64,000 nt of DNA, taken from the NCBI RefSeq assembly GCF_020829665.1, contig NZ_JAIVFT010000001.1, forward strand, positions 310,001-374,000, in the 5' to 3' direction. This stretch comes from Nostoc sp. CHAB 5824 (GTDB lineage Bacteria; Cyanobacteriota; Cyanobacteriia; Cyanobacteriales; Nostocaceae). Of the stretch, positions 57,144-64,000 are shown piece after piece. The translations under genes were made by a program, and so were the position numbers. Each line of letters opens with the position of its first letter. Positions within the stretch are counted from its first letter, which is position 1. Under the pieces are notes generated by a model, which had not been told where the DNA came from, made no database searches, and worked only from the letters and a program-made list of their open reading frames with translations.

Positions 57144-57430
57144 ATTAAAATAACTACTCCAGCTGTTTCAGGAAAACTGCTTACCAATTTTGGAATGTAT
57201 ACCCAAGCTTTGTAGTCAAGAGCGGTAACAGCCTAAAGTAGCAATTGCCTTTACTGTGTGTATGATCTATAAAACTGATGTAGATTTATCTAAATAGTTT
57301 TTGAATTTTAAAGAGCGATCGCAGCGTTGCATTCTCAATCAAAATGCTTCTGTTTATTTGTTCCAGAAGCATTTTGACTGTGTATTCACTTTAAGCGACC
57401 TCAAATGCTTTGTTGCTAATACTTCGGCAA

Positions 57431-57895
57431 TTACCATTGTGAAAAAGGATGTTTTACTAAATTGTTGTTGAAATATCTGGAGTCATCAGAAACTTCTTGT
57501 CCAATCCAAGTTGGTAGTTCAATTTCTTGATTTTCATCACTCAGTTCAACTTCTGCTACTATTAATCCTTTATTAACACCATCAAACTCATCTATTTCCC
57601 AAATTAAACCACTTAACTCTATTTTATATCTGATTTTTTCTATAAAGGGACGTTCACATAATGTCTCAAGTATTTCTTGAGCATCTTTAATAGGAATAGG
57701 ATACTCAAACTCTAATCTCGAATATTTGATATTGGGGCCTTTAATAGTCAAATAACTTTTTTCTCCTACTATACGTATACGTACAGTAGCTGTGTCTTGT
57801 GTGGCAATATATCCTTGACGATATACACTACCTTCAGCTAATCCTCTCCAGCTATCTCCTCTAACTAAATATTTCCGCTCTATTTCTTTGGCCAT
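57431..57895 (-). CDS. CYTH domain protein (triphosphatase-like)
   Basis: 154 residues. The family signature EIERKYLV at residues 4-11 and alternating charged strands (TATVRIRIVGEKSYLTIKG, FEYPIPIKDAQEIL, KIRYKIEL, WEIDEFDG, LIVAEVELSDE) form the triphosphate-tunnel fold. Enzymes of this size are usually inorganic tripolyphosphatases or thiamine triphosphatases, needing a divalent metal. Cytoplasmic, alone in its region. Confidence 0.9.
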   Translation of the reverse strand: MAKEIERKYLVRGDSWRGLAEGSVYRQGYIATQDTATVRIRIVGEKSYLTIKGPNIKYSRLEFEYPIPIKDAQEILETLCERPFIEKIRYKIELSGLIWEIDEFDGVNKGLIVAEVELSDENQEIELPTWIGQEVSDDSRYFNNNLVKHPFSQW

Positions 57896-58020
57896 TTTAC
57901 TTACCTAATTATGTGCTTTTGTACATCGTAAAGCTAAGTCATTTTCAAAAGCTAACTCCATACGATCGCCTCAAAGTCGAGTTATGCCATACTCAATCAC
58001 ATTATCAGTTTGATCAACAT

Positions 58021-58158
58021 TCACCGACTCTGATTAATTTCTAGTTTTGTGGCAACAACTATGTCTGCGGATACTTCTAAAGCAGGGAGTGCCAACCCTA
58101 TGCTTTCTAATGCCTGATTGTAACGCACCCGCTTACCAATGGCATCAGAATTGGGATT
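58021..58158 (-). other. start-less open frame, possible gene remnant
   Basis: 45 codons on the minus strand read PNSDAIGKRVRYNQALESIG... and continue to ...VVATKLEINQSR before a stop. A stop codon immediately precedes the frame, and there is no start. The composition is protein-like, but the family is not recognised. Probably the tail of a decayed gene. The rest of 57896-58292 has no gene. Confidence 0.3.
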
Positions 58159-58292
58159 TTAAATTGCGATCGCTAATATTGCCATTACTGAAGTACAGAT
58201 CGTAAATCAGTTTAAAGGTAGTCAAAAATTACCTGCTCTTTAGCTGAAGTTGACACGCATGAGCATTGCTGTGCCCCTACAACGTGATATAT

Positions 58293-59003
58293 TTACGTGA
58301 AAATAGCTGTTTGTTCTTTCGCTAAAGCTAATGCTTGATGAGCATTTTTAAACTTTGTTTCATCTGTAAATTTATGAGCAAAACACTTTAAATAAGCTTC
58401 CAGATATCGAATACGTAAGTATGGATCAGCCGGACTCTCAAGAAAGGGGAGGTCAGCTTCAACCATAAACCGGATAGCCAACAAGGGGATAGGGCTACGA
58501 AGTGGACGAAAGTTTGGGTTGTGCAGGCCAGGAGTTTCATTACGTTTATGAAATTCTCCTATCATCAGTCCTGACTCAACAAACAAAGGTTTAAGTTTTT
58601 GTTGGACGCTATCTACTAGTTTAGAAGCATCTTCTATATGGATGTCAGGAAAGATAAGTAGAAAAGCTCTATTTATTGCTAATTCCTGTTCTTTAACTTC
58701 CATCTTAAGAAAGATATCTCGGTAGCGCCCAACAACTTCTTCTAATTGCTCTGGATATAAATCTTTTGTGCGAATAACTCCCAGACGAATACTGTTTGAC
58801 TTGAGAGAGTGAGGTACAAAAGGGCAAACTACACCGGGTCTTCCTAAGTTAGGATGAGGTCTTCCTAAAAAACTTTTCACCCACTCCATAATTTCAATCA
58901 AGTAAGGAAGGTCTTCATTTTGCTGGAGTTGTTCGATTTCAAGAGTGGTATAAAGTTCCATGAGCTTGAGTGAAATAGAGTAATTGTCTAATTCTGAATC
59001 CAA
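58293..59003 (-). CDS. DUF6875-like protein
   Basis: 236 residues from TTG 59003; ATG 58961 is an alternative that gives 222. Motifs: HPNLGRPGVVCPFVPHSL near residue 55, an LGVIRTKDLYPEQLEEVV helix, LMIGEFHKRNETPGLHNPNF and FRPLRSPIPLLAIRFMVEADL. I think this is the family now labelled DUF6875, but the name is from memory. Some members accompany specialised-metabolite genes; none is visible here. Function unknown. Confidence 0.6.
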   Translation of the reverse strand: MDSELDNYSISLKLMELYTTLEIEQLQQNEDLPYLIEIMEWVKSFLGRPHPNLGRPGVVCPFVPHSLKSNSIRLGVIRTKDLYPEQLEEVVGRYRDIFLKMEVKEQELAINRAFLLIFPDIHIEDASKLVDSVQQKLKPLFVESGLMIGEFHKRNETPGLHNPNFRPLRSPIPLLAIRFMVEADLPFLESPADPYLRIRYLEAYLKCFAHKFTDETKFKNAHQALALAKEQTAIFT

Positions 59004-59769
59004 AATTATTTTTACAATATGATATGTCTGAAACTACTTATTATCTAATGAAAGAAAATAAGCTACTTTTGAGCTTTTCTATTTTTGGTTTATCTGTGAC
59101 TCTAGCGGATAAAAATGCCCTAAATTGTTGTGAATTTAAAGGAATTTACACCAACAAATACACAAACATGTTTTCGCACAAAGTAAGTTGTGTTCATTGA
59201 TTTTTGGTATTTTAGCTAGAATCCATATGTATTATTCAGCAAATGCTCTTATGTTTTTACACTCTTAAGCTTCTATTATTTTTAATAAGTATATTATAAA
59301 GTTTATGTGTAAATAGTTATTTTTACTGTAAAATTTTAGTATAGATTTAACAGCAACTACACATTTAATATCAAGTTACTATAATTTAATCTAGCTAGAT
59401 ACTACAAATTAAGCCCAATTTTATAAGCTGTATATTACTTAATATATAAAATACAATGTATTACAAAAGCAGGTAGTATCGGTTCAACAAGAGCTTAGAC
59501 ATCTGCAAAAGACGTTTAGTAACTTATGAGCTGATCGCGCCACAAATCCGAACTTTAAGAAGAAACGGAGCCGTGTCAGTGCTAAGTAAGTTTACCAAGT
59601 CAACTATCTATTAGAGGCAGCAGCCCCTAATAGATAATTGATTTGCTCCGCATCGGAACGAGAGAACAATGGAAATCGAGCTTTTTTCGACTTGTGTGTA
59701 CACCGTAAATATCCCTACTCTTAAAGCTTGCTACTCACAAAATTGGATATTTGTTTAATTAGAAATCGC
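59004..59769. other. 766-bp AT-rich intergenic region
   Basis: No gene. The left part (59200-59460) is very AT-rich. A long hairpin lies at 59601-59640. TCAACAAGAGCTTAGACATC-type text near 59485 could be an old transposon end, but I cannot confirm it. Confidence 0.4.
59601..59640. repeat. 18-bp-stem hairpin
   Basis: CAACTATCTATTAGAGGC and GCCCCTAATAGATAATTG pair over 18 bp with two mismatches and a 4-base loop (AGCA). No poly-T tract follows on either strand. Confidence 0.75.
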
Positions 59770-61416
59770 TTATTTCGCAACAAATTCTTTCACTACTGCC
59801 ATAGCATCAGGAGGAATCTGCGTAATTAGGCGAAATGGAAATGCCGAAGTCGAAGCAAATTGGGCATAATCTGATGTCAGAAAAATAGCGTAGTTTTTAG
59901 CTTCTGGAGTCATCTGGAAAGCAAAGGCCAAAGCTATAGCTTTAACATACTTGCGAACGTCTGCTGCTTGTTCACCCACAACTTCACCGCCACTAATCGG
60001 TGTATTTGGTTGTCCTATCTGATCCAAAGTCGTACTGGGGTCTTTTACACTCAGATGGGTACCCCCAAGTACACCAACTAGCCATTTTGGGGATGGGATT
60101 TTTTCAAATCCCACAATCTGTTCAGTTAAAGCTGGAGTGGTTTTATCTGCGGAACCTGCTAACACTAGGGTAGGAACTTGCACCTTAGTTAACCCAGTTT
60201 CGCCAAAAATCAGAGAAGTTGTAGGATTGAGAGCGATCGCCTGTTTGATTCTAGTATCCCGCAGTTGATAGCTATTTTCTGGTAGTTCTTGAGCAATACA
60301 CTGCATACCTTCTGCCAGACTCAAGCTAGCCAAGTTCTTTTTGCAGCGTTGTTTGAGTCGTTCTAGTTGTAACTCGGCTCCGGCAACTGCTAAAGCTGTA
60401 CCACCACCAAAAGAATAGCCAACAACCATCGCGTTCGTGGTTGCAAGTTTTCCAACAAGCGGATTATTAGCCGTTTGGTTGAGCTTTTCTAATTCATCGA
60501 GAACAAAACTAATATCTTGAGGGCGATCCAAAAACTCCTGAGGCTTCACAACTCTGGTTTTGCCTTGTAATGCTAAGTTAGTATTTGCTTCATTACTACC
60601 GGGATGTTCTAAAGCTGCTACTACATAACCGTGGGATGCTAGATGTTCTGCCAGGTAACGCAAGTCCGTGCGGACTGACCCGAAGCCGTGAGAAAAGACA
60701 ATTACGGGTTTATTGGCAGTTGCAGCAGTTGACCAGTAAATATCAATTGGTATTTTACGGTCGCGCTTTTGGTCATTCAGGCTTAAGTTGAGTATTTTTA
60801 CTTGGTCGCTTCCTGGTTGGCTGGGATCAAAGGGGAAAGCAATCTGTGGTGTTTTGGGGTCGAGTTGGGGAGCGATCGCTAGCATAAATTGCTGAGTACG
60901 CCAAAAAGCTGTATTCAAACTCCCTGCAACAACGAAAGCCTGTGGTAAATCAATTTCTAAGCGTTTACTCGGATAAGCAGCGATAAAACTCAGTATAGAA
61001 AGACCTGGCGGTGCAGTAGAACCTAATACCAATCCTGCTCTCAGTGCTTGCACCCCAGCTTTGTCCTTTCGGGCTAAGGCTGTAGCAAAGTCATTGAGAA
61101 TAGTTGTGCCAATCTGAGTATTAACTAACCTATTAATGGTGACAACATTCATCGGTATATTCATGCCCAGCGCTCCCAAGAAGAAACGGCGTTCTTGTTC
61201 AGATAATCCTTTAACGTAAGGCTGCAAACTCCCAGGCAATTCCCCAGTTTTTGCAGCCTCTTGCAACTCAGCAAGGGAGATGGTTTCTGTAAATAAACCG
61301 AAACGTAGAACAACTGTGTCAGCCGCAATCGCCGAAGTATTTGCCCCGAACTGTGTAAGTACAATCGCGCTAAAGAAACCCGCAACTGTCTTAAGACTTC
61401 TCCAACTTCTTCCCAT
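59770..61416 (-). CDS. exported DUF1400 / alpha/beta-hydrolase
   Basis: 548 residues. A signal peptide spans ~1-31 (AVFSAIVLTQFG-like core, ending ...AIAAD). An N-terminal DUF1400 domain (~35-165; FGLFTETISLAELQEAAKTG) precedes a hydrolase domain with FSHGFGSVRTDLRYLAEHLA, nucleophile elbow GYSFGGG near Ser335, VPTLVLAGSADKTTP and a late GGTHLSV histidine. The combination is common in cyanobacteria and resembles platelet-activating-factor acetylhydrolase-type lipases. Substrate unknown. It probably acts outside the cytoplasm. Confidence 0.86.
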   Translation of the reverse strand: MGRSWRSLKTVAGFFSAIVLTQFGANTSAIAADTVVLRFGLFTETISLAELQEAAKTGELPGSLQPYVKGLSEQERRFFLGALGMNIPMNVVTINRLVNTQIGTTILNDFATALARKDKAGVQALRAGLVLGSTAPPGLSILSFIAAYPSKRLEIDLPQAFVVAGSLNTAFWRTQQFMLAIAPQLDPKTPQIAFPFDPSQPGSDQVKILNLSLNDQKRDRKIPIDIYWSTAATANKPVIVFSHGFGSVRTDLRYLAEHLASHGYVVAALEHPGSNEANTNLALQGKTRVVKPQEFLDRPQDISFVLDELEKLNQTANNPLVGKLATTNAMVVGYSFGGGTALAVAGAELQLERLKQRCKKNLASLSLAEGMQCIAQELPENSYQLRDTRIKQAIALNPTTSLIFGETGLTKVQVPTLVLAGSADKTTPALTEQIVGFEKIPSPKWLVGVLGGTHLSVKDPSTTLDQIGQPNTPISGGEVVGEQAADVRKYVKAIALAFAFQMTPEAKNYAIFLTSDYAQFASTSAFPFRLITQIPPDAMAVVKEFVAK

Positions 61417-61553
61417 AAATATTTATACCAACTGTTACTTACGGGAATATAACGGATATTTGTGTATTTGACTACCCCAATAATTGCCTAGAAATAAAAG
61501 CAGATTTTTCCTTGAACTTGATAGCGATGTCTAAGACGAGCTATGAAGATCGA

Positions 61554-61679
61554 TAGCGCAGCGTTAGCGACGCAGGAGCGTCTGACTCGCTACCGCAACT
61601 CTTGGAACGCGAGCAGCGTGTCGCAGACAGACGCTACGCGTAGCAAGATTCCCGTAGGGGTATGCTATTGGCATCGCGG
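61554..61679. repeat. cluster of GC-rich palindromes
   Basis: Contains AGCGCAGCGTTAGCGACGC, GGAGCGTCTGACTC-type and GACGCTACGCGTAGCAAG palindromes. Such clusters are frequent between genes in Nostoc-type genomes. A 62-residue frame over it (61543-61731) is an artefact of the repeats. Confidence 0.65.
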
Positions 61680-61858
61680 TGATCTCCTCAAAGCATCAGC
61701 AGATGCGAACAGAGCTACATCAAAAACATAACAAAAGCAACAAATTGTAGAATTCATTACAGCTAAAAATTTGAGCATAAATCAGTATTGACAGCCACAA
61801 AAGCCTGATTGTTTCTCAGCTAGGTTTAATACTGTAAAGGAGCTACTAAAACAGGGGA

Positions 61859-61884
61859 GCGATGCCTGCGGCGGTAAACTACGC
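61859..61884. repeat. dispersed GCGATGCC-type palindrome, copy 4
   Basis: Core GCGATGCCTGCGGCGGTAAA, matching 27639-27664. The rest of 61417-62086 shows no gene. Confidence 0.55.
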
Positions 61885-62086
61885 ATCTACAATCTGGGCT
61901 TTTTGTGGGCTGATGTCTTGACTGCAATTTGTTTTGATAGCAAACTTTAACCGACCGCTTAATGTTTTGTCTTTGCCCTTTAGAACGTGTTGCAAAGGTG
62001 TTGCAGGTGGATAGGCTTACTGCTGTAGCGGCACTATCATTACCCATCAAATTCTACCAGCCGCATCAACAATTTTTATTAGCTTT

Positions 62087-62539
62087 ATGCATCGCAGACT
62101 CCGCTATATTTTGATGTTGCTGCTCTTTGTGAGTATTTTTACACTGTGGTGGCCTGTGAATGATTCTGATTGCAGTTTTGAAGCTTTTTTAGCTTCAAAA
62201 ACTACAAAATTCCAAGTACATGCTACTAAAGTTATTGTTCAGCCGTGGCGTGGTCGTCACCATGTATATGGAATTTTCATGATTCCTGATGAATACAGAA
62301 AATCTCCATTTTTTGTGTTAACAGTAAAAGGTGCTGGTAGTTACTGTTCAAAACAATTTGGTCATAAAAAAAACTTTGATGATGTCTTTGCTGAATCAGG
62401 AACTTATCTGGTAAAAAAACCTATTAGAACTCGAAAAACTCTACGGCTCATTCTCCAAGGTTTGTACTTTCAGGTCAATGATAAAAATAATTGGACGTTG
62501 ACTTTCCCTGAACCAAAAGCTAGTCAACATAATTCATAA
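62087..62539 (+). CDS. small secreted or membrane-anchored protein
   Basis: 150 residues. A basic start and hydrophobic segment (RRLRYILMLLLFVSIFTLWW) act as signal or anchor. The mature part has two Cys (DCSFEAF, SYCSKQF), a VIVQPWRGRHHVYGIFMIP stretch and a beta-rich end. No family recognised. Its 3' end is one base from the convergent M28 peptidase gene stop. Confidence 0.6.
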   Translation: MHRRLRYILMLLLFVSIFTLWWPVNDSDCSFEAFLASKTTKFQVHATKVIVQPWRGRHHVYGIFMIPDEYRKSPFFVLTVKGAGSYCSKQFGHKKNFDDVFAESGTYLVKKPIRTRKTLRLILQGLYFQVNDKNNWTLTFPEPKASQHNS

Positions 62540-62540
62540 T

Positions 62541-63593
62541 TCAGCTTGGTGGTTGAGTTTCCAAATCCTCGTTTTTCTCTAACAAAGCAGTAGTAGCATT
62601 GACCACAATCTGTGCTGCTCCTGTGAAAAACGATCGCTCGATGGTCGCTGGAACATCACTAGGCTGATGATAATACGGAGTACGTAAATTTGCGGTATCT
62701 GTCACCAGCACAGCACCCACACCCTGATACCAAAATGGTGCATGGTCGCTGCGTAGGGTATCTGGTGTCAGTAAACCTTTAAAAGGAATTGGTAGTGTTA
62801 GGACTGATGGCATTGATTCCTGTTTATTCAGGGCGGTTGAGGGAAGCATCTGTGAGTTTTGAAAAGCACTCAGCAAAGGCAAATGTTCTGTATCACCGGC
62901 TACTGCCAAAAAGTCGCCCTTGTCGCTAGGTGGAGTAACAGGCAGTCCGGCAGGGTATTTTTGACACCCAGAAGTGTAACAAGCATAACCCACCATATCC
63001 ATAATGATCGCTCCGCCCAAGTTTTGCAAGCGTGCTGTCTTGCTCACAAAAGCCTGACTACCCAAAAGTCCTGCTTCTTCTTGGTCAAAAAATGCTAGCT
63101 GTAACGTCCGTGGTGTGGAACGGGAACCGAGCAACCGGGCTACTTCCAGCACCACAGCTATACCACTAGCGTTATCATCAGCACCAGGAGATAAGGCAAT
63201 AGTATCGTAATGCGCTCCTACAAGAATTGCTTTAGCGGCTTTGTTAGTTCCTACACGTTCAGCAAAAATATTCACACCCTCAGAGAAGTTTTCCAATTTG
63301 GGCTTCCAGCCTAATTTTTTCAGTTCAGTTGTGATATAAGTGCGAGTAAGCGATCGCTCTGTTGTTGTGTAGCGCTGAAAATTCAACTTTTGGATATGAG
63401 TTAACAACTTGTTAGTAGAAACTTGCGGGGCAATGTTAACTTCTTTTAACTTTGTCTGTGGTTGGGGTGTTTCCACTGGAATGCGCTCAACAATTTCTGG
63501 TAAGGGAGGCTGTTCAAAAAACGTGCTACCTCTGCTACCCACCACGGCAACTGCCATCAGCACCAACAGCATTAGCCAAATCCATTTTCTCAT
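62541..63593 (-). CDS. M28 family zinc peptidase
   Basis: 350 residues. An N-terminal membrane or signal helix (WIWLMLLVLMAVAVVGS). The two-zinc site of the M28 (aminopeptidase/glutaminyl-cyclase-type) fold is visible: His in GAHYDT near 127, Asp in GADDNASG near 138, Glu pair in DQEEAGLLG near 171, and His in RSDHAPFWYQ near 283. It removes N-terminal residues from peptides or cyclises glutamine outside the cytoplasm; which one is not clear. It lies opposite a small secreted protein. Confidence 0.9.
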   Translation of the reverse strand: MRKWIWLMLLVLMAVAVVGSRGSTFFEQPPLPEIVERIPVETPQPQTKLKEVNIAPQVSTNKLLTHIQKLNFQRYTTTERSLTRTYITTELKKLGWKPKLENFSEGVNIFAERVGTNKAAKAILVGAHYDTIALSPGADDNASGIAVVLEVARLLGSRSTPRTLQLAFFDQEEAGLLGSQAFVSKTARLQNLGGAIIMDMVGYACYTSGCQKYPAGLPVTPPSDKGDFLAVAGDTEHLPLLSAFQNSQMLPSTALNKQESMPSVLTLPIPFKGLLTPDTLRSDHAPFWYQGVGAVLVTDTANLRTPYYHQPSDVPATIERSFFTGAAQIVVNATTALLEKNEDLETQPPS

Positions 63594-63875
63594 GTGATTT
63601 ATCCTTGGCTTCCAGACTTAGGGTAGCGCGAATCCCCAAGTATAACTTTCCAGGATTGCTAGGTAGAGTTTAATATTTGTGGTTCTCTAAAATTTTAAAT
63701 AAACCTGTAAAGTCACTTTGTAATAAGCTTAATTGTCTATTCTTCTCTACACCCATATTTCTTAACAGTAAAGCTAGAGCAAGTGTCACCTTCTCTAGCT
63801 TTAACCCTAATGATAGCTTAGTCTGACCTTTAGAGGATGTTTGAAAAGTCCTCTTCTCAGTAGCAAAACGTTCTA

Positions 63876-63996
63876 GATCCCCCTAAATTCCCCTTAAAAA
63901 GGGGGACTTTGATTCCAGTTTTCCCCTTTTTAAGGGGAGCCAGCGCAATCTTGGGGTCTCCCCAAGTGGAGCGACTGGCGTAGGTTAGGGGGGATC
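63876..63996. repeat. GATCCCCC-ended MITE-like element
   Basis: Starts GATCCCCCTAA and ends TTAGGGGGGATC, imperfect terminal inverted repeats ~121 bp apart, with an internal CCTTAAAAAGG/CCTTTTTAAGG pair. Related to 33874-33958. It ends 4 bases before the window edge. The rest of 63594-63875 shows no gene. Confidence 0.75.
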
Positions 63997-64000
63997 AATA

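Noticed and set aside
61543..61731. 62-residue plus-strand frame
   Set aside because: It runs through the palindrome cluster and has no protein features.
1..64000. tRNA, rRNA or riboswitch
   Set aside because: No cloverleaf, conserved T-loop or known riboswitch core was recognisable by eye on either strand; a covariance-model scan would be needed to exclude them.

Overview
The window looks like chromosomal DNA of a filamentous cyanobacterium of the Nostoc/Calothrix type (Nostocales). The signs are frequent GCGATCGC (HIP1-like) octamers, heptanucleotide tandem repeats between genes, a CcmP-type carboxysome shell gene, and many long signalling or STAND-type proteins built from WD40, CHASE2, CHAT, NACHT and pentapeptide-repeat modules. 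Intergenic regions are long, AT-rich and full of small inverted-repeat elements. I saw no rRNA, tRNA, CRISPR array or intact insertion sequence.

Layout. 1-4.2 kb: 3' end of an ergothioneine-pathway methyltransferase (egtD), a small exported protein, a 2 kb gene-free stretch, and a PAS-Crp regulator. 4.3-10 kb: glycerol kinase, an MFS exporter and argC. 10-17 kb: a DUF1350 protein, the pair ccmP + pentapeptide protein, a TnpB relic, dnaK with a clear terminator, and an acetoacetate-decarboxylase-like protein. 17-27.7 kb: a signalling block with a large NB-ARC/WD40 protein divergent from a NarL-type response regulator, which overlaps tail-to-tail with a CHASE2 histidine kinase. The kinase is translationally coupled to a small exported protein and followed by an island of four more small exported proteins, two of which sit behind duplicated copies of the same ~180 bp leader. 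27.8-40 kb: an ABC exporter, a truncated plus an intact GNAT acetyltransferase, a TPR protein, a response-regulator/diguanylate cyclase, an aminotransferase, a YjbQ-family protein, a Rieske oxygenase, and an SDR + alpha/beta-hydrolase pair.

40-47.3 kb: a WD40 protein, a 42-bp minisatellite, a NACHT ATPase with 33 pentapeptide repeats encoded by nearly perfect 15-bp units, then two Uma2-type nucleases. This block resembles defence or innate-immunity-like cargo. 47.3-52 kb: ftsH, DUF1614, a small membrane protein and an AI-2E-family transporter. 51.9-56.3 kb: a leftward cluster DUF1822 - CHAT/CHASE2 - DUF928. It couples a caspase-like protease to a membrane sensor and is the best candidate here for a poorly described system. 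57-64 kb: a CYTH phosphatase, a DUF6875-like protein, a DUF1400 alpha/beta-hydrolase, a small secreted protein and an M28 peptidase, separated by repeats.

The non-coding DNA has its own structure. I find at least three families of small elements with terminal inverted repeats (MITE-like): family A at 2.1, 5.9, 13.9, 38.6 and 50.1 kb; family B at 0.4, 42.3 and 57.0 kb; and a GATCCCCC-ended type at 33.9 and 63.9 kb. There is also a short dispersed palindrome (GCGATGCC-type), one copy of which lies inside the DUF928 coding sequence. Relics of TnpB, a histidine kinase and a Uma2 protein show active gene decay. All functional calls come from reading the translated sequence; no database search was run.
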